Positions 42,934 through 50,466 of a stretch of 64,000 nt of DNA are shown here, one piece after another. How positions within the stretch are numbered: position 1 is the stretch's first letter; every line of letters begins with the position of its first letter. This stretch comes from an uncultured Streptomyces sp. (GTDB lineage Bacteria > Actinomycetota > Actinomycetes > Streptomycetales > Streptomycetaceae). The translations under genes and the position numbers were made by a program. The notes under the pieces are model-generated. The model saw only the letters and a list, made by a program, of their open reading frames with translations. It was not told where the DNA came from and did no database searches. The stretch covers positions 124,001 through 188,000 of the forward strand of contig NZ_CANLBS010000015.1 in NCBI RefSeq assembly GCF_947488945.1. Direction: 5' to 3'.

Positions 42934-43251
42934 GTGGGCGACGCTCTGCTGACCCTGTCCGTGCCGGCCCTGCTGTGCGCGAGCGGCCTGTACGCCGCCT
43001 TCGCCTGCCGGTGGAGCCGCCGCCGGCCCGCCCCGCCGTCCCCGTACACCCGCCGGGCCCTGCTGCTGGCCGAGCGCGACGCACTCGCCCGCGCCGAGGG
43101 CATCGTCGAGGACGCCCACGCGACGCTCGGCCCCCTCTACGACCTCCCCGGCCGCCCGCCGCCCGCCCGCACCGCGCCGCACGGGGCCTCCGGCGGCCCG
43201 GCCGACCGCCGGCAACCCGACCCGGCCCCCGGCGCCGCCCCGCGCACCTGA
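42934..43251 (+). CDS. Small membrane protein
   Basis: Protein of 105 residues from GTG 42934, which has AAGGAGG four bases upstream; the upstream ATG 42898 lacks such a site. It opens with one hydrophobic helix (LLTLSVPALLCASGLYAAFAC), then a basic cluster CRWSRRR and a helical stretch YTRRALLLAERDALARAEGIVEDAHATLGPLYDLP. The tail is Pro/Ala-rich. A single-pass protein with a cytoplasmic coiled region; function unknown. Confidence 0.6.
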   Translation: MGDALLTLSVPALLCASGLYAAFACRWSRRRPAPPSPYTRRALLLAERDALARAEGIVEDAHATLGPLYDLPGRPPPARTAPHGASGGPADRRQPDPAPGAAPRT

Positions 43252-43275
43252 CACGACCGCACCTGACACGACCGC
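43246..43275. repeat. 15-bp tandem duplication across a stop codon
   Basis: ACCTGACACGACCGC at 43246-43260 is repeated exactly at 43261-43275. The first copy contains the stop codon of the small membrane protein gene (43249-43251). Confidence 0.85.
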
Positions 43276-43290
43276 CTGGGCCGCGACAGA

Positions 43291-43365
43291 GCGCGGCGGG
43301 GCGGAACGCGGTGGGGCGGAACGCGGTGGGGCGGAACGCGGTGGGGCGGAACGCGGTGGGACGAG
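43291..43365. repeat. Five-copy 15-bp tandem repeat
   Basis: The unit ACGCGGTGGGGCGGA occurs at 43306, 43321 and 43336, with variant copies at 43291 and 43351. It lies between the small membrane protein and AraC genes and would encode a Ser/Ala/Pro/Arg repeat on the minus strand, but no gene is supported there. Confidence 0.85.
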
Positions 43366-43487
43366 ACGGGCCGGGGGCGTGGGCGACCGTGAGGGCAAGG
43401 CGGGCCGTGGGGCAAGGCGGGGAGCCGGATGGGGACGGCGGCGGGCCGGGACATGACGGGCCGGGGGCGGGGGCCTACGATCGCGGC

Positions 43488-44315
43488 ATGTCCGGACCCC
43501 GACGCGACACCCGCGGCATCGTGGACCCCGCCGGTCTCCTCACCCGCGTACGCTTCCGGCGCCACGAGCCCGCTCCCGCGCTGCGGCCCTACCTGGAGCA
43601 CTACTGGTTCATCGACTGGGACCTCCCGGCCCCCTGGCGCTCCCGGGTCGTCCCGCACCCCTCGGTCAATCTCGTCTTCCAGCGCTACGGCACCGGGGAC
43701 GCGGCCGCCCGCGGCGACTTCGCCGAGGTCGCCGGGGTCGGCACCGGCCTGGACGTGCGGACCCTGGAGGGCACCGGCCGGGTCTGCGGCGTGCAGTTCC
43801 GCCCCGGCGCGTTCCGGCCGTTCGCCCCCGGCCACCCGGTCTCCGACTGGACCGGCCGCAACGTCCCCGCCCGCCAGGTGTTCCGGGTCCCGGACCCCGC
43901 CCGCCCGCACCCCTCGGACGTCCTCGGGCCCGACGACGACCCCGCCCGCGTCGCCGCGCTCGACGCCTTCCTGCTCGCCCTCGGCCCCCGGCCCGACCCC
44001 CGCGCCGACCACGCCACCGCCCTCGCCGCGCTCGTCCGCGCCGACCGCTCGGTGCGCCGGGTCGACCGGCTGGCCCGGACCGGGGGGATGTCGGTGCGCT
44101 CGCTCCAGCGCCTGTTCGCCGCGTACGTCGGGGTCGGCCCCAAGTGGGTCGTCCTGCGCCACCGCCTGCACGAAGCACTGGAACGGGCCGGCCGGGACGC
44201 GGCGGAGGTGGACTGGGCCCGGCTGGCCGCCGAACTCGGCTACAGCGACCAGCCCCACCTCGTACGGGACTTCACCGCGACCCTCGGCGTACCGCCCACC
44301 GCCCTCGCCCCCTGA
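43488..44315 (+). CDS. AraC-family transcription regulator
   Basis: Protein of 275 residues with a conserved DUF6597-type N-terminal domain (RPYLEHYWFIDWDLPAPWRSRVVPHPSVNLVFQR, near 32-65) and a C-terminal AraC double helix-turn-helix (VDRLARTGGMSVRSLQRLFAAYVGVGPKWVVLRHRLHEALE, then the second helix near LAAELGYSDQPHLVRDFTATLGVPP). A TACGAT -10-like box at 43476-43481 lies only seven bases before the ATG, so the mRNA is almost certainly leaderless. Target genes are not evident; the following GNAT gene is a candidate. Confidence 0.86.
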   Translation: MSGPRRDTRGIVDPAGLLTRVRFRRHEPAPALRPYLEHYWFIDWDLPAPWRSRVVPHPSVNLVFQRYGTGDAAARGDFAEVAGVGTGLDVRTLEGTGRVCGVQFRPGAFRPFAPGHPVSDWTGRNVPARQVFRVPDPARPHPSDVLGPDDDPARVAALDAFLLALGPRPDPRADHATALAALVRADRSVRRVDRLARTGGMSVRSLQRLFAAYVGVGPKWVVLRHRLHEALERAGRDAAEVDWARLAAELGYSDQPHLVRDFTATLGVPPTALAP

Positions 44316-44381
44316 GCGCCCCGCGGCCGGGGCCCCGCCGCGACCGTCCCGTTGTCGGACCCCCGGTCTAAGGTCGTCGGT

Positions 44382-44948
44382 ATGACTGACCCCAACGGCC
44401 CGGCCACCCCGGCGAGGGTGCGGATCGAGCCCTGGTCGCCGGGCGACCTGGACCTGCTCCGCCGGGCCAACGCGCCCGAACTCATGGAACACCTGGGCGG
44501 CCCCGAGACCGAGGACCAACTCCTGGTCCGGCACGCCCGGTACGTCGGTCTCAGCGCCGAACACGCGGGCCGGGGCCGGATGTTCCGCGTGGTCGTCGCC
44601 GAAAGCGGCCAGACCGCGGGCATCATCGGCTACTGGGAGCAGGACTGGGTCGACCAGCGTGTCTACGAGACGGGGTGGACGGTCCTCCCCGGCTTCCACG
44701 GCCGGGGAATCGCCTCCGCCGCCGCCCGCGCGGTCGCGGAGCGGGCAGGAGCGGAACGCCGCCACCGCTACCTGCACGCCTTCCCCTCGGTGGACAACGG
44801 CCCCTCCAACGCGGTCTGCCGCAAGGCCGGTTTCACCCTCCTCGGACCGTGCGACCTGGAGTACCCGCCCGGCCGCCCGATGCGCGCCAACGACTGGCGC
44901 CTCGACCTCCTGGGCGGGACGCCCGGCGCGGGCGGGGCGGCCGGCTGA
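44382..44948 (+). CDS. GNAT-family acetyltransferase
   Basis: N-acetyltransferase of 188 residues of the RimJ/RimL-like type. VRIEPWSPGDLDLLRRANAPELMEHLGG opens the fold; the acetyl-CoA loop is WTVLPGFHGRGIASAAARAVAE (near 103-124) with GFHGRGIA as the Q/R-x-x-G-x-G/A motif, followed by HAFPSVDNGPSNAVCRKAGFTLLG. Substrate unknown. ATG 44382 is close to a TAAGGT -10-like box, suggesting a leaderless transcript. A 31-bp direct repeat containing its stop codon lies at the end. Confidence 0.85.
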   Translation: MTDPNGPATPARVRIEPWSPGDLDLLRRANAPELMEHLGGPETEDQLLVRHARYVGLSAEHAGRGRMFRVVVAESGQTAGIIGYWEQDWVDQRVYETGWTVLPGFHGRGIASAAARAVAERAGAERRHRYLHAFPSVDNGPSNAVCRKAGFTLLGPCDLEYPPGRPMRANDWRLDLLGGTPGAGGAAG

Positions 44949-45006
44949 AGCGGGCGCGGCTGGCGCGGGCGGCACGGGCGGGGCGGCCGGCTGAAGCGGG
45001 CGCGGC
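44930..45006. repeat. 31-bp direct repeat duplicating the GNAT gene end
   Basis: The 31 bases at 44930-44960, including the GNAT stop codon, recur exactly at 44976-45006 (offset 46). The copy carries a second TGA. It lies upstream of the Mut7-C gene. Confidence 0.85.
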
Positions 45007-45104
45007 GAAGTCGGCCGGGGTCGCACCGGAGCGCGGCGGGGCACGCCCGTGCCCCGGGGCGCGATTCCCTGGTCGGACGCCCCGCGCGGTGACATGCTGA
45101 CCGG

Positions 45105-45830
45105 GTGGAACGCCCGGAGATCACCCTCGAAGTAGCACCCGGACTACGGCTGTTCGTCGCCCACGACCGCCGGCCCGGACGTTCGGTCGTCCGCACCGAC
45201 GGGGTCTCGACCCTCGGCCACGTCGTGGAGTCGCTGGGCGTCCCGCTGACCGAGGTCGGCAGCCTGCTCGTGGACGGCGCCCCGGTGCCGGCCGCCCACG
45301 TCCCCGGCGCGGGCGAACACGTCGAGGTGCGGGCGGTGGAACGCCCGCAACGGGTCCCGGGCGCCCCGCTGCGCTTCCTCCTGGACGTCCACCTCGGCAC
45401 CCTCGCCCGCCGGCTGCGCCTCCTCGGCGTCGACGCCTGGTACGAGAGCGAGGACCTCGGGGACCCCGCCCTGGCCGCGCTCTCCGCGAGCGAGCGCCGG
45501 GTGCTGCTCTCCCGCGACCGGGGGCTGCTGCGCCGGCGCGAGATCTGGGCGGGCGGCTACGTCTACAGCGACCGGCCCGAGGAGCAGCTCCGCGACGTGC
45601 TGGGCCGCTTCGCGCCGGTCCTGCGGCCCTGGACGCGCTGCACCGCCTGCAACGGCGTCCTCGTGGACGCCGACAAGGACGCGGTCGCCGACCGGCTCCG
45701 GCACGGCACCCAGCAGGCGTACGACGTGTTCGCCCGCTGCACCGCGTGCGACCGGGTCTACTGGCGCGGCGCACACCACGGCCATCTGGAGAAGGTCGTC
45801 ACCGACGCGGTCCGCGAGTTCGGCGGGTAG
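45105..45830 (+). CDS. Mut7-C RNase-domain protein with ubiquitin-like N-terminus
   Basis: Protein of 241 residues. The N-terminal about 80 residues form a ubiquitin/MoaD-like fold (ITLEVAPGLRLFVA up to VLVDGAPVPAAHVPGAGEHVEVRAV). The Mut7-C domain follows: APLRFLLDVHLGTLARRLRLLGVDAWYE (89-117), VLLSRDRGLLRRRE, and a zinc ribbon with CTAC near 182-185 and CTAC near 210-213. The Asp-rich strand of LLDVHLG and LLSRDRGLL fit the PIN-like RNase active site. Biological target unknown. The start is GTG 45105. Confidence 0.83.
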   Translation: MERPEITLEVAPGLRLFVAHDRRPGRSVVRTDGVSTLGHVVESLGVPLTEVGSLLVDGAPVPAAHVPGAGEHVEVRAVERPQRVPGAPLRFLLDVHLGTLARRLRLLGVDAWYESEDLGDPALAALSASERRVLLSRDRGLLRRREIWAGGYVYSDRPEEQLRDVLGRFAPVLRPWTRCTACNGVLVDADKDAVADRLRHGTQQAYDVFARCTACDRVYWRGAHHGHLEKVVTDAVREFGG

Positions 45831-45972
45831 CACCGCACCCCGAGCGCCGACCCCCGGCTCGGCGCACATCCCGTGCGCTCCCCCGCGCTCCCCGGTCGCC
45901 ACCGGCCCGACCGAGCGCGCGTCCGGCTGCCTATCCTGGGCCCGTACCGATCAGCTGTCCGAGGAGTTCGTC

Positions 45973-46731
45973 ATGGCCGCCACCCCCATCGCCGTCGTCA
46001 CCGGAGCGAGCAGCGGTATCGGTGCCGCCACCGCCCGGCAGCTCGCCGCCGCGGGCTACCGGGTCGTGCTCACCGCCCGCCGCAAGGACCGCATCGAGGC
46101 GCTGGCGGAGGAGATCAACGCGGCCGGGCACCAGGCGACCGCCTACCCGCTCGACGTGACCGACCGGGCCGCGGTCGACGAGTTCGCCACCGCGTTCCGC
46201 TCGCTCGCCGTCCTGGTCAACAACGCCGGCGGGGCGCTCGGCGCCGACCCGGTGGCCACCGGGTCGCCCGACGACTGGCGGCAGATGTACGAGATCAACG
46301 TCATCGGGACCCTCCACATCACCCAGGCCCTGCTGCCGGCCCTCACCGCGAGCGGCGACGGCACCGTCGTGGTCGTGTCCTCCACCGCCGGACACGGCAC
46401 CTACGAGGGCGGCGCGGGCTACGTGGCCGCCAAGCACGGTGAGCACGTCCTCGCCGAGACCCTCCGGCTGGAGATCGTCGGCACCCCGGTGCGCGTCATC
46501 GAGATCGCGCCCGGCATGGTCAAGACGGACGAGTTCGCCGCCAACCGCTTCCGCGGCGACGCGGAGAAGGCCGCCAAGGTCTACGCGGGCGTCGACGCCC
46601 CGCTCACCGCCGACGACGTCGCCGACACCATCACCTGGGCCGTCACCCGCCCCAGCCACGTCAACGTCGACCTGCTGGTCCTGCGCCCCCGCGCCCAGGC
46701 CTCCAACACCAAGGTCCACCGCACCCTGTGA
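45973..46731 (+). CDS. Short-chain dehydrogenase/reductase (YdfG-like)
   Basis: NAD(P)-dependent oxidoreductase of 252 residues. Cofactor motif TGASSGIGAATARQL (10-24), Arg-Arg-Lys near 37-39 that favours NADPH, the NNAG motif near 81-84, the catalytic Ser in VVVSSTAG and Tyr/Lys in YVAAKHG. The C-terminal PGMVKTDEF segment and ALTADDVADTITWAVTRP are close to the serine/3-hydroxy acid dehydrogenase (YdfG) subgroup. ATG 45973 has GAGGAG upstream, and a TATCCT -10-like box is nearby. Confidence 0.88.
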   Translation: MAATPIAVVTGASSGIGAATARQLAAAGYRVVLTARRKDRIEALAEEINAAGHQATAYPLDVTDRAAVDEFATAFRSLAVLVNNAGGALGADPVATGSPDDWRQMYEINVIGTLHITQALLPALTASGDGTVVVVSSTAGHGTYEGGAGYVAAKHGEHVLAETLRLEIVGTPVRVIEIAPGMVKTDEFAANRFRGDAEKAAKVYAGVDAPLTADDVADTITWAVTRPSHVNVDLLVLRPRAQASNTKVHRTL

Positions 46732-46856
46732 CGCGCGGGGACGGCGGGGACGGCGTCCGGGGACCACTCGTTCAGGCTGCTTACCGCGCCGAAAACGCGG
46801 CACGGAGGCCAGGCCCCTGCCGACCGACTGCCCGGCCGACGACTCCTGAGCCACTG

Positions 46857-46882
46857 GCGGGTCCACCCGAGGGCGGACCCGC
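46857..46882. terminator. Bidirectional hairpin between SDR and rtcB
   Basis: GCGGGTCC (46857-46864) pairs with GGACCCGC (46875-46882); one more base pair extends it at each end. It separates the convergent SDR and rtcB genes. Confidence 0.75.
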
Positions 46883-46887
46883 CCGCG

Positions 46888-48081
46888 TCATCCCTTCACG
46901 CAGACGATCTGCTTGATCTTCGCGACCACTTCGACCAGGTCCCGCTGCTGCTCGATGACCCGCTCGATCGGCTTGTACGCGGCGGGGATCTCGTCCACGA
47001 CCCCCGAGTCCTTGCGGCACTCCACCCCGCGCGTCTGGTCCTCCAGGTCCTGTGCGGTGTAACGCCGCTTGGCCGCGTTGCGGCTCATCCGACGGCCGGC
47101 GCCGTGCGAGGCCGAGTTGAACGACTTCGCGTTGCCCAGCCCCTTCACGATGTAGGAGCCGGTACCCATGGAGCCGGGGATGATCCCGAACTCCCCGGAC
47201 CCGGCCCGGATCGCACCCTTGCGCGTGACCAGCAGGTCCATCCCGTCGTACCGCTCCTCCGCCACGTAGTTGTGATGGCAGGAGATGACCGGGTCGAAGG
47301 TCACGCGCGCCTTCTTGAACTCCTTGCGCACGACGTCCTGGAGCAGCCCCATCATGATCGCGCGGTTGAACTTCGCGTACTCCTGCGCCCAGAAGAGGTC
47401 GTTCCGGTACGCCGCCATCTGCGGGGTGTCCGCGACGAAGACCGCAAGGTCCCGGTCGATCAGATCCTGGTTGTGCGGCAGCTTCTGCGCCTCGCCGATG
47501 TGGTGGTCGGCGAGCTCGTTGCCGATGTTCCGCGAACCGGAGTGCAGCATGAGCCAGACTGAGCCTGACTCATCAAGACAGACTTCGATGAAGTGATTTC
47601 CCCCGCCGAGCGTTCCCATCTGCCTTATGGCGCGCTGCTGACGGAATTTGACCGTTTCCGCGATCCCGTCGAACCGGTCCCAGAAGCCGTCCCACCCGGA
47701 GGCGGTGAAGTCGGGCAGCGCGCCGGGGTCGGGCATGTCGTCGTGCATGCCGCGGCCGACGGGGATGGCCTGCTCGATCCGGGAGCGCAGCCGGGAGAGG
47801 TCGCCGGGCAGGTCGTTGGCGGTCAGCGAGGTCTTGACGGCGGACATTCCGCAGCCGATGTCCACGCCCACCGCCGCCGGGCAGACGGCGCCGTGCATCG
47901 CGATCACGGAACCGACCGTCGCGCCCTTGCCGAAGTGGACGTCCGGCATGACGGCGAGCCCCTTGATCCAGGGCAGGGTGGAGACGTTGCGGAGCTGCTG
48001 CATCGCCACGTCCTCCACCGTTGCGGGGTCCGCCCACATCCGGATGGGAACCTGCGCGCCCGGCATCTCTACGTACGACAT
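46888..48081 (-). CDS. rtcB: RtcB-family RNA ligase
   Basis: GTP-dependent RNA-splicing ligase of 397 residues joining 2',3'-cyclic phosphate or 3'-phosphate ends to 5'-OH RNA. Metal site residues are in MPDVHFGKGATVGSV, GVDIGCGMSAV and GTLGGGNHFIEV, with SGSRNIG and SCHHNYVAEE; the guanylylated His is in SHGAGRRMSRNAAK. All key stretches are intact. It starts at ATG 48081. In bacteria it serves RNA repair; whether a partner exists here is unclear because the neighbouring genes are unrelated lipoproteins. The promoter region upstream is A-rich on one strand. Confidence 0.95.
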   Translation of the reverse strand: MSYVEMPGAQVPIRMWADPATVEDVAMQQLRNVSTLPWIKGLAVMPDVHFGKGATVGSVIAMHGAVCPAAVGVDIGCGMSAVKTSLTANDLPGDLSRLRSRIEQAIPVGRGMHDDMPDPGALPDFTASGWDGFWDRFDGIAETVKFRQQRAIRQMGTLGGGNHFIEVCLDESGSVWLMLHSGSRNIGNELADHHIGEAQKLPHNQDLIDRDLAVFVADTPQMAAYRNDLFWAQEYAKFNRAIMMGLLQDVVRKEFKKARVTFDPVISCHHNYVAEERYDGMDLLVTRKGAIRAGSGEFGIIPGSMGTGSYIVKGLGNAKSFNSASHGAGRRMSRNAAKRRYTAQDLEDQTRGVECRKDSGVVDEIPAAYKPIERVIEQQRDLVEVVAKIKQIVCVKG

Positions 48082-48247
48082 AACCCCTCGTTTCCCCCGA
48101 AAAGATTGAAAACGCAATACCGGTGCCAAGGTCGGCAAAGCAGTCGGCCGACCGGCGTCCACAGCTGCGCGTGCGATACACATTGTGTCCATCGGCCGCC
48201 GACGCGCGGCAACTTGTTTTCTCGTACCGAAGGGAGCCTGGGAACCC

Positions 48248-49132
48248 GTGCGACACATGGCGTACGCACCCGGCGTCGCGCTTCTGGCAGCGCTCGTCGT
48301 CGGCTGCAGTTCCGGATCGGGCACCGACGAATCCGCCGACGACGACAAGGCGGGCGGCCCCACGGTGGTGGCCGCGCCCGGCAGGTACCGGACGCTGCCT
48401 GAGGCGTGCAGTTCGGTGCCGGCCGCCACGCTCAGGGCCCTGCTCCCGGACGACACCGCGCGCACCGAGGACCAGCGCGAGTCGCTGTACGAGGGCACCG
48501 CGTCGGTCACCTTCGACACCGACCGCAAGGCCGGGTGCCGCTGGAAGGCCGAGGCGGACGACGCCTCACGGAGCCTGACGGTCGACTTCGAACGGGTGGT
48601 TTCCTACGACCCGGCCGTGAGCGACGACAGCCGCGCCGACCTGGTCTACGAGAAGGCGGCGGAGGCGGCCGGTCTCGCTCCGGCCGCCCCGGACGCGGAC
48701 GCCACCGGAGAAGCCGACGCGTCCCCGAGCGGCACCGCGTCCCCGACCGGCACCGGCTCCCCGAGCGACGCGGGCTCCGGCGCGGGGACGGGCGACGGTC
48801 CCGCCGCCCAGGGTTCCGCGACACCGGCCGGCACCCCGTCGCCCACCCCCACCACCGGCGGCTCCACCCCGGCGGACGACGCGGCACAGACACTCCCGCC
48901 GCGTCGGCTCACCGGCCTGGCCAATGAGGCATTCACGAGTGATGTCCTGGAAAGTTCCGGTTCGACCGCCCAGCACCGCACGGTGAGCGTGGTGTTCCGC
49001 ACATCCAACGTGGTGGTGACCATCCGGTACGCCGAGCAGCCGAGGCTCACCGATGAGGTGCCCGACAGCACGGAACTCCAGGAAAAGGCACAGGCCCTGG
49101 CCCGGACGCTGGCCGACCGGCTGAGCGAGTAG
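48248..49132 (+). CDS. DUF3558-like lipoprotein
   Basis: Secreted lipoprotein of 294 residues from GTG 48248 with AGGGAG upstream. The signal APGVALLAALVVGCSSGSG ends in a lipobox Cys near residue 20. The mature part opens with LPEACSSVPAATLRALLPD, the DUF3558-type Cys pair region, then a Ser/Thr/Gly/Pro-rich linker (about 160-225) and a C-terminal folded segment. No catalytic residues are obvious. It is followed by a second DUF3558 lipoprotein gene and may be coexpressed. Role unknown; surface location expected. Confidence 0.75.
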   Translation: MRHMAYAPGVALLAALVVGCSSGSGTDESADDDKAGGPTVVAAPGRYRTLPEACSSVPAATLRALLPDDTARTEDQRESLYEGTASVTFDTDRKAGCRWKAEADDASRSLTVDFERVVSYDPAVSDDSRADLVYEKAAEAAGLAPAAPDADATGEADASPSGTASPTGTGSPSDAGSGAGTGDGPAAQGSATPAGTPSPTPTTGGSTPADDAAQTLPPRRLTGLANEAFTSDVLESSGSTAQHRTVSVVFRTSNVVVTIRYAEQPRLTDEVPDSTELQEKAQALARTLADRLSE

Positions 49133-49358
49133 GACCGTCCGGAGGCTTCCGGCGAGCTCTCGCGCGCGGGAGCCGGGGGCGGGCGCGGGGGCGGCGTCCG
49201 GGGGCGGTCCGTCGTACCGTGGCTCTCCGGAACACGGCCCGTCACCCGCACGGAACCGTGTTCCGGGCGCCCGGGGGCCGGGTTTCCGGCCCGCGGCCGC
49301 CCTGAACCGTCCGTACACCGCACGTCCGAGACCGTCGTGCCGCCCGAGTGAAGGAACC

Positions 49359-50204
49359 ATGCACCGATCCGCTCCGCGCCTGTCCCGCATACTCGTCTGC
49401 GCCGCCGTCCCGGTGATGCTCGCCGCCGCAGGCTGCTCGTCGGACTCCGACGGCGACAAGGCCGCGAGCTCCGCGTCCGCCTCGGCATCTCCCTCCGCCT
49501 CGGCCAGCCCCACCGTGGAGCCGGCGAAGTTCGCCGGACTGCCGGACCCGTGTTCCGCCCTCGCGAAGAAGACGACGGCGTCGCTGGTTCCCTCGGCCAA
49601 GGACAAGACCGGCACGGCCGGCGAGTCCACCGATCTCGACACCCGCGCCGCGTGCTCCTGGAACGGCCTGAAGGACAACGGCGTCGACGGCTCGCAGTAC
49701 CGCTGGCTCGACGTCGGCTTCTCCCGCTACGAGTCCGACCAGGCCCTCGGCAGCGGTGCGGACCGCGCGACCGAGGCGTTCACCAAGCAGGTGGCCAAGG
49801 AAGAGGCCGCCGAGGGCGCCCAGAAGGTGGCCACCGCGCCGGTCACCGGTGTCGGTGAGCAGGCGACGGCCGTCACCTACGACCTGAAGAAGACCGACGA
49901 GGACTTCAAGTACGCGACGGTCGTGGCCCGTACCGGCAACGTCCTGGTCACGCTCACCTACAACGGGGCCGGTTACGCGGGCGGGAAGACGCCCAAGGCC
50001 GAGGACATCCTGAAGGGTGCCCAGAAGGCCGCGAAGGAGGCCGTCGCGGCCGTCGACGCCGCCAACGGCTCCTCCGGGGGTTCGTCCTCGCCCAGCGCCA
50101 CGTCGAGCGGTGCCGCGAAGAACGACGACGCGAAGAAGGCCGACGCGAAGAAGGGCGACGCCGTGAAGTCCAGCGCTTCGGCTAAGGCGACCGCGAAGTC
50201 CTGA
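49359..50204 (+). CDS. DUF3558 lipoprotein
   Basis: Secreted lipoprotein of 281 residues. Signal LVCAAVPVMLAAAGCSSDSDG with lipobox Cys near residue 26; Ala/Ser-rich linker; core domain from FAGLPDPCSALAKKTTASLVP through RAACSWNG and RWLDVGFSRYES. It has the DUF3558 arrangement with two Cys (DPCSAL, RAACSW) that may form a disulfide. The C-terminal 60 residues are a Lys/Asp/Ala-rich disordered tail. AAGGAACC precedes ATG 49359. It is in the same direction as the first lipoprotein, 226 bp downstream. Confidence 0.8.
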   Translation: MHRSAPRLSRILVCAAVPVMLAAAGCSSDSDGDKAASSASASASPSASASPTVEPAKFAGLPDPCSALAKKTTASLVPSAKDKTGTAGESTDLDTRAACSWNGLKDNGVDGSQYRWLDVGFSRYESDQALGSGADRATEAFTKQVAKEEAAEGAQKVATAPVTGVGEQATAVTYDLKKTDEDFKYATVVARTGNVLVTLTYNGAGYAGGKTPKAEDILKGAQKAAKEAVAAVDAANGSSGGSSSPSATSSGAAKNDDAKKADAKKGDAVKSSASAKATAKS

Positions 50205-50243
50205 GGCCCGCGCGTCCGGACGACCGCGGAGTCCTGAGGTCCG
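50188..50243. repeat. 23-bp duplication of the DUF3558 gene end
   Basis: The 23 bases at 50188-50210, spanning the stop codon, recur at 50221-50243 with two differences, offset by 33. The copy also contains a TGA, and a strong hairpin follows immediately. Confidence 0.75.
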
Positions 50244-50272
50244 GGGGCGTCCGGGCGTCCGGACGCCCCCGG
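50241..50272 (+). terminator. Terminator after the DUF3558 gene
   Basis: CCGGGGGCGTCCGG at 50241-50254 pairs perfectly with 50259-50272. A second hairpin of 13 bp (50337-50366) follows and may back it up. Confidence 0.8.
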
Positions 50273-50466
50273 AGCGGTACGTCCGACGGCCGCCCGCCGC
50301 GGCCCGCCGGCTCCGCCCCGCGGCGGCCCCTTCGACGAGCCCGCCCTCCCTCCGGAGGGCGGGCTCTCCCGCTCCCGGCGCACCGGATCACGAACACATG
50401 TGCCAGGCTGTGCCCTCGCCGGGTGACGTTCGTCCGGCGCAGACGGATGGCGGGAGGGGAGCGCGG

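Noticed and set aside
43291..43365. Tandem repeats as a possible CRISPR array
   Set aside because: Units of 15 bp with no spacers and no cas genes; a simple tandem repeat.
20471..48081. Shared first bases ATGTCGTACGTAG of the DUF4229 and rtcB genes
   Set aside because: Short coincidence of start codon context (MSYV); no wider similarity between the genes.
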